Shown here piece after piece: positions 44,814 to 58,526 of a stretch of 64,000 bases of DNA (within the stretch, counting starts at the first letter, position 1; every line of letters starts with the position of its first letter). The notes under the pieces were generated by a model. The model worked only from the letters and a program-made list of their open reading frames with translations, did not search any database and had not been told where the DNA came from. The position numbers were made by a program, and so were the translations under genes. This DNA comes from Enchytraeus crypticus (Eukaryota; Annelida; Clitellata; Enchytraeida; Enchytraeidae), in contig CAJHZI010000641.1 of assembly GCA_905160935.1 (NCBI GenBank), forward strand, positions 944,501 through 1,008,500, read 5' to 3'.

Positions 44814-47800
44814 ATGTCGACAGATCCTAGACGACCCTTCTCGCCCGGCATCCCCCGCAAGCCTCTGACGTTCTGGCAACACTTGCCGCTCAGCGCTAAG
44901 CTCCCCGTGCCTAGGTATACCACTGAATGGAAACCTGTCTACCACACGACCAGTCTCAGCCGTGTGGTACGTACCAGCTTGTCCTGAGATTATATCCATT
45001 GGCTATATTCATTGGCCTTAATTTCCCCAGTGAAAGATGAACCAGAATGAATTGAAGTTGACACTAGAAGTGAAAGCTTAGCCATTGATAAATCATTAAT
45101 GCTATTAATTTTTATTGTTTTATTTCGTATAGTTACACTATAACTTACCCCATGTGCTACATAGTTTCCTTTCTTCGTTGTTTTGTACTTTTTGTTATAT
45201 CCTCCTTTTCATGGATATTAGTGGTCCTTCTCCTTTTCATTGTTATCAGTAATCGTTGCCTTTTTAAAAATGCATTTCCGCAGTGAAAGATAGATTTGAA
45301 TTATATAGAGATTTTAATTAAAGCTTCGTGAAACTGAGGATGACACCATATGGATGCTTCACAATGAACACACGTCCTACTCTTTGACCACAAGGTTCTT
45401 TGGTAAACCGCAAAATCATTTCTTTATTGGAAGCTTGAGTAATTTTTAAAGTCTGTATTTTTATGTATTATTTATATACATTTTGAGATTCTAAATCAAG
45501 TAATTAGCTTACTAGTGTGATAGTTTGATAGGCCTATCTATATAGATATAAAATCAAAACAGGTATTACGTAACTTGTAAGGCAATTCACTCAAACGAAG
45601 TTCTAATTAATAGGCCAATAGATGAAGCTCTTGATATATGTCTACGTTGTTGAATGGATAAATGTTCGGTTTTTACATATGGACTTGACTCTATTCTCTG
45701 TTGGGCCAAATAAATAGTTATGTCTCAGCTCTACAGTGGCTGCAACCAAATAAAGTCACACATTCTCGATCATGATAAATTGGTAGCAATATGCACAGAG
45801 TTCTTGTGCTAGAAGTTCGAGGATTTTAGAACTGAGATAAATAAAATATTTCCGATCGCACAAGCCTCGTCTTTCGAAGACAGACATTAATTTTGTGATG
45901 CCTGACGCTGTGGAAAATCGGTTTCTCATTTAGTTGGTCTTAGTTGTCTTTTATTATAGCGATGTATGTTAAACAACAGCTGCACCGATCCTCTGATGGT
46001 CTGGACTTTGACAGATGGGACCCGATGCTGCGCAGAGCTCCGGGACCCGGGTTCTACAACCAGCTCAACGATCCAAACCTCGCCATGTTCCTCTGTCATC
46101 CGGTTCGTATTGAATTGGATTGAAGATGGCATCATTTTATTTAAGTAGGTTAGTGGTTTAATGGTTTAGATCTTCTATAATGGTTTAGATCTTCCACACT
46201 CATCCTCTTTCTCTTTCGATAGTGCATTTCCAAGGAACAGAGGAACAGATCCAGTTGACATGCCCATACTCACACTTGGTTTTCACTTTGTCTGGTGTTT
46301 TTCCAATCGATCAACTGGTAAATATGAATCATCAATTATGATATGATTGTAGCCTTTAGTTTAGACAGGCCTAGAGAGGATTTCTGAGGTAGTTCTCGAA
46401 GCAGTTTTAAACTTGAGTGGTCATTTGTTCAATGAATTCACAGTAGATTATGGGTGCATTCTACTCTGGTCTGAATATAATTGAGCTGAGAGAATAAAAG
46501 TATTTGAAAATTGTTTCTATTTGCGGTTACCGCGATTGAAACTCTTAGGAGAAGTGTGCTCTTCTTACAATTTAGCGGTTATTTTTGTTGAACGCCCCAT
46601 ATCTGCTGCGCAATTTATATGAATACGCATGTTTTAGAGCACCTCATTGATGACTCATTATTCTATACATGCTTTGTTCTTGCCATACGAATTTTTAGAG
46701 AAAGCTGAGCAGTGGACATTTATTTATGAGAATTACTTATGTTGTATTTGATCAAAAATATACTTGAAAATAACTGATAATTTAATTTCATAAAGCCGGT
46801 GTAATTTCGTATACTACATGTATGCCGAGCTTTAATGATTTTATCTCACTGTAAGATTGATTTAATATAGTTTCTTTTAGAGATAATTTAATTTATAAAA
46901 AGCTTTTAATTTAATTTCCCCGCAAAAATTTGTTTTTTTCAAATTCAACTACTTTGCTAAATATCGCGAGATGGCTGGCACACACTCTGTTTGCAACAGT
47001 TCCTACGCTTTTATATTGACATTAATTCGTAGTGCTCAATACTGTCATGGACGCTTCTGGACTTTTAATTGTGGTTGTTGCTGTTGATGGTAACTCTGCA
47101 GCCACAGCCGGAGCGCCTATGTTTCCACGGCCTGAGTTCTGGGGAGGGTGACGTCATCTGTACGCTGAAGGATTTGAATCTATTCAGATCTTATCTAAGT
47201 GACGAAAACATCAGGCACTTGAAAAGAATGGAGGTCTGGTACTTTAAATACTAACAATAGTAATAACCTCCGGTCATTTCTATAGCAATGTTACTGTCGG
47301 TGACCGGTCTTCGAGACTGCTTTACAGATTTCTGTCTGATGACTTCTATAAATGCGGTAAATACTATATTTATTGATTTTGCTATTGAATTAAGTCATCT
47401 CGCATCTTTACTAATCGCTCAATACAGCTCAGTATCGTTTCAATTTCACACTGTACAAGTTGTTAAATTGAAATGATATTGAGCTGTACTGAGTGATATT
47501 AACTGTATTTATATGTATTATTGTTAACTGTATTTATTATGATTTATTGTTTGTGATATTTTTGCATAGAGTTATAAAACGAAATGTAACGACTTTTTCT
47601 CAATAGACCAATGTAATTGTGTTCATATTTCCAAGAATTCTAAACATTGCGCGCATTTCGCGCTCTCCTATTGGCTGGAGCAACCTGTGCCGGTTGAAAG
47701 TCTACCGCCTGGTGACAAACTTTGTTTTAATTTACGAGAAAGATAACTGCCTGAGCCTCAGCAGATATCTTCTCCGTCACAAGTAGCTGACATCAGCTCA

Positions 47801-48150
47801 GATATCGAGCGAAAATTTCGTTCATAATATGCAAAAGCTACTTTCGGCGACGATGTCGTTCGGAGTGAAAGACATCTTTGCCACATAAGATCGGCTATTA
47901 GTACACTGAAAAAATGAGCGATTAATAGATTGAAAAGGAAGAGAGTTAGAGGGAGGAAGATAGCGGAATGAAAGAGAGATAGGGACAGAAAGAAATAAGA
48001 GAATAGACAGAGATTGGAGACACGGAGTAAAAGAAAGAGAGGGATGTGTGAAAGATGGGAATGTGAGAAAGACATTGAGCGCGCGCGTGCGAGAAAGAGA
48101 GAGATAGAGAGAAAGAGAGAGAGAGCGAGAGTGCGAGAGAGAAAGAGAGA

Positions 48151-48221
<71 letters not shown>

Positions 48222-48761
48222 CGAGTTAAGAGAGAAGTAATAGAGAATATATGGTATTAACTCTTTCTGCATTTCAGGCCAAGGATTACATTCCTAAATG
48301 TTTAGACTACGAGAATATGGTGAAGAACTCGTTGAAGAATGAAATGTCTGAGAAAAACTGCCGACTTGTTCAGCTACCGCGGAGACAGTAAGATCTTTTT
48401 TACTGTTATTTTGTTTTTTATTTGTTAAAACATTTTTTTACCTAGCTTTTGGGAATCAAACTGACTCAAAATGTTTATGTCGTCATAAACATTAGCTCAC
48501 ACATTTATTAACTCACAAACTTTCTAGTTTTTAAAAGTTTCAATTAATAATTTTAAAGTGATTCCAAAATGTATTGCCTTTTGTTTTTTAATATTTAGAG
48601 ATTTGACACACCGCACTTGTTACAGTTTCCTTGCTCAACGCTGAAACTTCTATGTGGTGGCCCGTCCAATGACTAACCGAGCCTGGTGTTACTTAACTTC
48701 CTAAATGAAGCGCTCATATCAATATACTAAAACCCAAAAATGATAAATCCCGATCCAGAGT

Positions 48762-48807
<46 letters not shown>

Positions 48808-49362
48808 TTGAGAGAGAAATAAATAAGTTCATCATTACTGATATATGATTACATTCTTTTGCTTGTTATGTTTTCATCTCATGGGTAATAATATTACTGA
48901 ATAATATTTACTTATATTTACAGAATAATGCAATAATATTATAATTTTAACATGGAAGACATAGAACTCGGAGTATTGTGGACTCGATAGTCCATATACA
49001 GTGTAGATATACAACAATTTTCTCGTATATTTGTATAACTGTCAGTAATGTGAAAATAATTGTATAATTGTAAGAATTTGAACATTCCCTTTACTTTATA
49101 GTATTGGCTGTTAATATTATCCACTAAAAATATACACAAACTTTGTGGATCAGATATTCAGCGATATTGAGACAGAAGGAAGCTGAAGAGTTGCCAGGAA
49201 TTAGGGAGACTGTGATGTCCACTATGCCACAGCAGCAGATCTTACAGAAACAGGCAGAAGAAAGACAAATATCTTCTATTCACTGGAGATATGTGCTCGT
49301 AAGATCTTATTTCATTCATTGTTCTATGATTAGATCTATCTCTCTCCCTCTCTCTCTCGCTT

Positions 49363-49398
<36 letters not shown>

Positions 49399-52300
49399 TC
49401 TCTCTATCTGAACTTGCCTCTAATATGAACCTTCTTTAGGCAGACTATACAAAAGAGTAGTCAATTACTTCATAACATCTAGCCGCTAGGCCCCGAGTCA
49501 TTCAGCACCTTCATTTAATTTATACGGATGACGATTTTTGGGTTGTTAGTGACAACCAAAGTTGAAAAACTCGGACAATTATATAAAATTTGTTTTTTCT
49601 TTCTTGATTGACCTTGCATTTCACGATCCGAACTAGACTAACAGGCCATCAATATATTATCTAATTCACCCATTGATAAGTATTTCTCGCTAATGTCTTT
49701 ATCTAGTTTTACGCCCAACAACATTTAACATAGCCAATTGCAACGCACTAAAAACCTTCATGGAATACGCTGGTGCTGGTGCTAAAAGTTTCATCGTTAA
49801 AAACTTGGAAAATATTAAAGGTTATACCACCGAACCCTGTTCAATTCCAGTGGGGTAGCTAGGATTTATTCTTGAAGAGGCACAATATTTTAGGAAATTG
49901 ACCTAATCACGGTTATCACACGCTTTAAACAATATCTGCACTTATATTTTGGGCTTAATAAATGTTTACATAAAATTTTGGAGGCGCATGCTCTCCCTTG
50001 GTGTTATCTAAAATCACGCCCCTCTCGCTGTGCTAGTTCTCAATAGATGGTTCGTGGTTTATTTATTGATTAGAATCGCGAGGAACGGAAGAAGAAATAT
50101 CGAAAGTACTTGGAGAAGAACGCTCGCAAGGAGGCTGTTCGTCGTTGTCGTATCCAGCAGGAACATGACGATCGTCAGAGAAAGGTTGTCATACTAGCTA
50201 GACCACTTGACAAACGCACACGTACCTTAGTTATTTGTAGCCTTTTTTAGACGCATTGGAACTTGGAATACATTTGATAAGGGTTTATAATTCGTAGTTT
50301 TAATCGTTGTATATTTTGTAAGTAGGACAAAATTTAAATTGCTATACTGTAGGTTAACTTTTTAATGAACTTATAGTTTTTGAACAATATAATAAATAAA
50401 TGAAACTAACTGTTAAATTACATAGTACAGAACTTCGGACCCTGCTGCAGAATCTTGCATATTTATACAAGTATCTATAATGTCAAATCAAGTACTTAAG
50501 AAGCCTAACCGGTTTAACATATCCGTTTTACAATCACGTGACTGTTGCGCCTCTGAGGCAGTATTAAAGGGCGAGTTCCTGAGCACCTGTCACAATCATT
50601 ATTAGCTATCTGAGACGTTAAGAAGTGGCTTTAAGGGTAATGTTATGGTACGAATCCGTATTAATAGAACTGACTGAGTTAGAATGACTGGAAGTGACGG
50701 TATTGTGGACTAGGCTTGGGAGAATTGGAACAACAGGGCAAGAGGTCAGCTGATGCTGATTGAACAGACGGAGGCTAAAGCCTGTTCAGACGCTGAGATC
50801 ATGAGAAAGAATATCGCAATACGAGCGAAACGAGACCAGCGTCGCTTCGAGGAATACGAAAGTAAGTTTGAACAGAATCTTTTAGATTTGATTATATTTG
50901 TTACTTGTTTAGTAAATACATGTAGTTTGATATTTTTTAAATATCTAATATCGGTATTGAAAATGTCAAAGCATAAGAATTCTCATAAAAATTGTCCACG
51001 GATATATCAAGGACTGACGTCTCAATCGCGCACTAAATGAAATGTCTGATTGAATTTAGCAGCTCAAAAATCCAGACTAGACAGACTAGACTTTATCAAT
51101 TATATACTGCATTATGGTATACTCATAGGTAAACGATTAAAAATGATTTTATTTCCATTACTACGGACCCTCGGCGGGGGTACGGGGCGCAACCCTGTTT
51201 AGTGCCTAGGGGCGCTGATCACCTAAGTCCGGCCCTGCAAAGCCAGTGCTCGGCCCGTCGCTGATATGCATTGAGACACGAAATTGAGGTTTTACTTAAG
51301 CCTTATTAAATCGTATTTCAGAAAAACTTCTTGACAAGATAGATGGGTGGAGAGACGAAAAGGAAAGGAAACAAAGAAATATTGAGAGGAATAGAGTCAC
51401 ACAGATGATTAAGAACGAAATGAAATCTGAAAAGGACATTCATCAATTTGAAGGTAGCCATTGTATTTTTATATTTCAAATAATTTCAACAATAACTTAA
51501 ATATAATAATTTATTCTACTATTCTATTATTATTATGGATACATTATTGTTGTCTTCATTTGCTAGTTCTGTATTAACTCTAGGCTTCAGGTCTAAGTTT
51601 GAAATATTTAGACGTCCAAGTTTGTATAAAATTTGCCTGATAATCGAAAAAATAAATGCTCGAGTCTCAATCATACTATCTTAGGCTAAATCCTATTGTC
51701 ATAGGTTAAACACTCATAATAAATTTATAACAAATAAGCATCAACGGTGATATCTGTCTCATTTAGAAGGATTAAATGGTTAGGATTAACCATGGAATGA
51801 AGTAATAATAGCCTACCAGGAACCTGTTAAGCGGTCTCGAAGGCCGTACACCGGCCATGACACCGCTATAGAGATTGTCGGAGGTTATTATTATTATTAT
51901 TATTATTAGCAAATTTCTACAAAATTCTCAGTGTCGTCAGTCCTGTAAATGTCCCATATTTCACTCTCAAGTCATCTTAACCAGGAATTGATCCAGGCAC
52001 CTCAAGAATGACTAAAAATTTACTAATAATATATTCGTTTATTTTCGTTCAATCTGACAACCCCCCGCAGAAAGTTGCAGTACAGAAGTTATTCATCACT
52101 GTATTTCACGACGTTATTTGACGCTCTACATACTGAGCTGTTTATACATTCTAGATATTATATTTTGACATTCTCTGTCAGGTCTATGCCTAACGAAGAT
52201 GTCGAATGAATTATAAAAATGGAAAATACATAAAATAGAATGAATGTTTTTAAAAAGAATCTAGAAAATTGAATAATTTCGTTAAAATGCTTGATCTGTC

Positions 52301-55300
52301 AGTGCTCTATGTTTGATGGTAGATATGGTGTACGGTAAAGATAGACCAGAAGACATCTGTGATTTAGGCAACCTAGAGGGTGCGTTATTCTTTGTAAAGT
52401 TTAAATTTCAGAGCTCTGATTTAAACACTACAGGGATATTTCTCAAATTAACATCTGCTTCATTGTAATCTCAAGTCAAATATATATTATGGTAGCTGTT
52501 CTACTAAAATGCAGGTGAGCTTCTAGTCTAATTTCTTATATTATTTTTAAATACAAAACGGACATATTAATTCAAAATTAATCGCCCGTAAAACATGAAA
52601 TTTTGTCAATTCTGACGAAATGTTATGTTATGTCGTGTCATGTGATCATCCTGGGGTTGGTTCCAGTCAAAGATTTCGCTCGAAACAGCAAAACCAAAGA
52701 TTTATATTATATTAAGATAGATATTAAAGATTTCAAAGATTTCCGACGAAATAGCTCAACGAAATTACTGTAACTAACTCAACAAAAATAAAAACGTTCA
52801 ATAAAATGTGGATTCATCAGAAACTAGACAATAAGACTATGGATGAGAGAACGTAAGGTAACGTTTCTCAGGGTCAAACGTTGAACTGAACTTGATGATG
52901 GTAAGAATGTTTGCAGTATCGTAATGCATTACTGTATGGATCTAACCAACATTGAACTCTCCGTTTTCTCTCTCTTAAATCTCTTCGCCAAATCTGATCC
53001 GCAAACTTGGAGCGAATGTTGTATAAAACAAAAGTAAATTGCAGACAATCCATCGGAAAGTCTCTTTAGTATACACTTACAGTGGTAGTGGTGTGTACTA
53101 AATTGGTTTAGGACAGATTATGGCAGGGGTGTGGAGCTAGAACAGAAGTGGGGTTGCGGAACAATCTGCTATGCGACCATGCATGATCTAATTATGTCGA
53201 TATACAAACACACTGTAGGGAAAGGCTGTTTGTGCAAATGTCTCTGTGGGCTAAAAGTAGTCGAAGTGGATTGACCAATGCAGTTCAGTGTCTAAGGAAC
53301 TGTGGCAATCTCTAAGAATAAAATTTTGCATTTATTTTGCACTTAAATGCTGTATATTTTAATCTTTTCTAAACTGGTGTCATGCTTGAGAGATCTTATA
53401 TCTAGGAGGATATCAAAGTTGGCAAAGCTGTATTCTCTGTTATCGAAACATTACATAATGTTTGGTGGAAGACATGCGACTCAATTATTGAAACAATGTG
53501 CATGACTACTGATCTGCTGCAGTAGATACGCTACTGGTAGGCCATAAATGAATTTATTTACTGGTATATGATTTATTGCACGCCATATTTTTAGAGGCTT
53601 CAAGCGAACAGAGTCTGAAGGCAGTGGCTCTGGCCCGTAACATCAGCATAATTCCATCGCAAATAGAAATAGATCTGCCGGAAGATCTGTCGTTCTCTTC
53701 ATCATCAAAGTCGGAGTCTCGTATGATATTTTAATTAAGTTTTATCTTTTGTTTTAGGGCTTGCTACATACGTGTGTATTGGTGAGTAGAATATAAACTG
53801 AAAGTTTTGTTAAGCCACTGTAATTCACGTAAAGAGTAGCTTTACTTGTCGCTGATAAGTAATTAGTATAATTAATTTAAAGATGAGTGAAATTTAAAAT
53901 TAATAAATTAGTTAGTATATCAACAAGTCTGAAATAAGTTCTAAACTAACAAATCCGATAATGACTTAACAGATAAACTAATTTGAGTTATTTAGTGTTT
54001 TTGTTTATTTTGACGTCTTGGTTCCTACTATATACAGACTGGGGAAAAATCCCCTAGCGAAATCTCAATAACTTTAAGAAAACTCAAAATATCTCTACGC
54101 AATTTACGAAACTTCAAGGGGAGGAATTTCTGCGTATATCCTGCAAATTTTATGAAAATCTATTGAGCAGAAAAAAAATTACAGCGTTTCTGCGAAAAAA
54201 GTGCAAAATCAGTTTTAACAAGCCTTGTTTTACCAAAAGTCTTAATAACTTGGACAAAACTCAAAATAGTTTTACAAAATTGTCGGAGCTTCCAGAGAGG
54301 GAATTTCTACATATGTCCTGCAAATTTGGTGAAAATGTATTAAGAAGTAACAAAAATACAGCGTTTCTTCGAAAAAATGTTAAAATCAATTTTAACAAGG
54401 CTTATTTAAACAAAAGTACCGGATATTTTCTTCAAAATTTAGAAATAATTTTAACAGAAGAACGAATTTTAAGCATCTTTTATTGGAGTAGCTAACAAGG
54501 TAGTGCAGGCTTAAACTCCACCACTTAAGTAAACGGCCCTTTTCAGGGTCGTTATTTTCTTTAAAAAGAAGGACTGACATTTCGAAAAGCCTTGTTAAAA
54601 TTGATTTTAACACTTTTCTCGTAGAAATGCTTTAATTTCGTAAAAACTGAAAATATCTTCATCAAATTTGCAGGATATACGCAGAAATGCCTCCCCTAGA
54701 AGCTCCTTAAATTTCGATGAGATATTTTGAGTTTTCTTAAAGGTATTGAGATTTCGCTAGAAGATTATTTTTATTTGTCCCAGTCTGTATACATGTATAT
54801 ACATGAATGCATACTTGTAGAAAGTACATAAATAAATGTAAATATCATTCACTCAATCAACCCATATGAATTTAACGTCCAATTCATCGCCATTGAGGAA
54901 TGCTATGGACGTCTTAAGCGGACTCTGCACCAACAGACCCCAATGCATCACACGACGACGACTAAGTATACAAATTAAAAGTATTCTCTCTGTGTGTCTT
55001 TCTCTTCTCTCTCTCATTCAATTTATCTCTGCTTTAAGTTATTCATTATTATCTCTTTGTGATAAACTCGCTACTGATATGTTCTATCTCAGAAGTGTTG
55101 AAGGAAATCAAATCTGGCCAGGCCAGTGATAACGGTCCTTGGGCTCTGTTTCTGAAAGATAATGAGGTATCTATGCTATATTTCCTCATATGACAAAAAT
55201 TAACGTGACTTGTTATTTAATTACTTTTACATTATGAAGTTAGGTTCGTATTGATTAATGCTCAGATTAAGAATTTAAACACACTGCTTAATGAATTGAT

Positions 55301-57935
55301 CATTCGCGTTGTTGATGTCTATCACTGAATGCAAGAAAATAAGGAATTTTGTTGAAGTTTCTGTTTTTCTTTTATTTTAATGGAGAGTAAACGACATAAC
55401 AGCTAGAATGAACATTAATCTTCGGATATTTAAGTTAACGTACAAAGCTTATATGATGATTTTTTTGACAGTTGGAGACAAAAAGTCAGATCACTTTGTT
55501 TCAAAATTTTACTGAAATTATTTTGTCAGTGCATTTTTACTAATTTACAGTTTTGCAATGCACAGGATGGTTCGGATGGGTCCTGCACGTATAATTCTGA
55601 CAGTCAATTCGACGAGGAAGCCCTCGATCAATTAGACGAGGAAGCTCTCGATCAATTCGACGAGGAGCAGGAGGATGAAGAAGAAAAGGAAGAGGAGATC
55701 GAAGACAACAACGAGAAAGAATCAGATCCTTGTCTGCACGGGTTCTGGTACAATCAGTCCGACATGGATTCTGTCGGGTGTCAGACAGCGTTCTATCGAA
55801 TACCCAGTAAATAATAATAATAACAATAAAGGTTTATCGTCCGCTTCCTCATCCAGGGATGATGTCAGGGACGTCCCCACGGCATACATCACCACAGATT
55901 AGATAACAATCAATCTATCAATAGATAAATCAATCATTCAGTGGCTTTCAATCGGTCGGTCGGTAAATCATTCAATCATCAATCATACAATCAATCAATT
56001 AACACTTTATTGAATTAGGTACTGAAGAATCATTTTTAAAAACACTTTATTTTAATTTTTCCTTTTCTTCAAAGATTGTATCATTGTTGTTGATTAAAAG
56101 CTTAAAGTGAAGCAATGTTCGTAATTAACTAATGCGTCGCTACAGTGAATGAATTAGTTTCTTTAGCAATCATGTGCAACTTCTTATTGGTTTATTATAT
56201 AGATATCCTGCTAGAAACCGATACTTACAATAGTAAAGGTTTAACGTCCGTTTCCTCATACAAGGGTGATATCAGGAGAATATGAAAATACTAAAAATAT
56301 AATTTATTATTCGTCACTGTAATTTTGCAATAGTAATTGACATTGAAGGCGCACGTATTCCTTTATTAGATATTATAAATGAAATGATATCGAAATCATT
56401 CTAAAGATAAAATCTTTCACCTTCTCGATCAATTATAAGTATCAATCTGCCAAAAAACCATGATTGCGTCATATTTGACGTAAACCTTAATTTCAAATTT
56501 CATATCTTTTTTGTCTGTCGTTCTTTTTAGTGGAAATTCGTCAGATGAGGCAAACACGACCATCTTTTACTAGAAATTCAGCCACAATCCTTGCAAATTT
56601 CATAGTTCATTCAAAGCGTGACTTCTGTAATTCTTTATTATATGGGTTGCCTTCGTCATCTCTCATTCGTTTACAGCACGTCAAAAATTCTCTTCATCGC
56701 ATGTTGTTTCAAAATTGTCTAGATTTCAATCGCACTCTTTTTTCTTACCTCGCAATCTGCACTGTCTCCTCATTAATCTACGCATAAAGTATAAAATAGC
56801 TCTGTAATTTATATTCTCGACGATTTGGCAAACCTTCCTACGTATCTGCTATTTCTCTTCCTTTTCGTCCTTTACGTGCGCTTTGTTCCAAAGACTTTCA
56901 ATCATGTTCCGTGACTTTCACTCCAAACGTTAACTTGATTATGCTAATCTAATAGCTAAAACAATATACAGGCAGTGCTGAGCTTAACTTTACTAAATGT
57001 AAGTAGCTTATAAGTTACCATATATTGTAAATACTATATAGTATAAATTGCACAATTCAGAGAAGATATTGGAAGATATTCAGAGGAAGATGCTGAGTGC
57101 CTCTAGCTCTTTTACGTCTTTCTACACAGACGTCTCGGAAATGGATGAAATCGTGCTTGGTATTACGTACAATGAACAGCTGAAAGGTTTCTGAATCCTA
57201 GCTATCTGAAAGTTATAGTAATTATTTACATTGTAGTGTACGTGCCAATATACAATAGGGCAATCTTTTCCTGCTTGTGTGGTAAAGGGTGACTAGACTA
57301 TAACTTCGGAACGCAATGGAAAACGTACTAAAAATTGATATTTCTTCTGCGCTATACTGTAGATTAGATTAAGCATGGTTAATTCAGCATGACATCGCCC
57401 GGGATCACCTGGGTGGTCGAAGAGTGCTCTTGAAGAGCGTAACACAGACAGTGGTTATAATAAATATGAATTTTGGACCTTCCTCTATGCAAGATATACG
57501 AAAAAGAAAAATTCTTTTTAGACTTTATCACACATTTTATCTCTCTACCTTATCATTTTAGTGGTTGTTGTTATTTAATAATCTTTTGATATATAATGTA
57601 CTGTTCATCCATCTTATTACTTCAAGAAAGTAATTGAATTTCATCATACTCTTTTGGTTGGTGTATCCTTTTGTAGCTTAATTTATATTTACTTATTTTT
57701 AATTTTTAACGGTTGGATTAACGATTCAATTACAAAAATAAGATAAATTTAATTATTGATCAATTGTCCTATTTGTTAAAACAGCGACTGCTGCAAACGT
57801 TGGACCTGCGGCCCCTATTATCTCCACAGTGTCTGAACGTCTTCTCCATTCTCTAGCCACGACAGTCGAGTCCATACTGGAAACGGTATGTATAGGCCTA
57901 TACATAAATATATATATATGCATACACACACACAT

Positions 57936-58005
<70 letters not shown>

Positions 58006-58484
58006 TGCAGTATACTAAAGTTTTGCACTAGAGCAAAAACTATAGTTTACTTACTTTCCATTCAAAACACTGTAGTGCATACTATGGTATCTTCTATATT
58101 AAATTTGTAGTAAACAATAGTATACTATTATAGTATTATATTTAGTCTATAAAAAACACAACCACACTTCTCCTAAATTAAGATCTTTATTCAGGTGATA
58201 ATAAAGTCTCTTCAGTCCCTGCTCCAGTGAGCCTGAAAACCTTACCCAAATTTCAGATCAAGCAGGAATATTGTGCATGTAGGGAAATTAACTTGACTTT
58301 CTTTTAACTTAGCGAAACCAATGTCCAAAAATTTTTGCAATACCAGCAGCAAAAGATTTCAGTGCTATGATATGAGATCACGAATGGAAAAGTCTCAAAT
58401 AGGCTGATGATATGGTGTGGGACAGAGAGGATTGGAGAAGGTTTATTAGTATCCCGACCTTAGTTAAACTGGGATTCAAGCTAA

Positions 58485-58526
<42 letters not shown>

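Noticed and set aside
45966-46148. A 60-codon frame as the FSIP2-like exon 2 coding frame
   Set aside because: The neighbouring frame, entered at CAG|CTGCAC, gives residues that align with FSIP2 and keeps phase zero on both sides.
51165-51245. A DNA-transposon end (CAGGGCCGGACTTAGGTGAT on the minus strand)
   Set aside because: It resembles common MITE ends, but only one terminus is visible and no partner or TSD was found.
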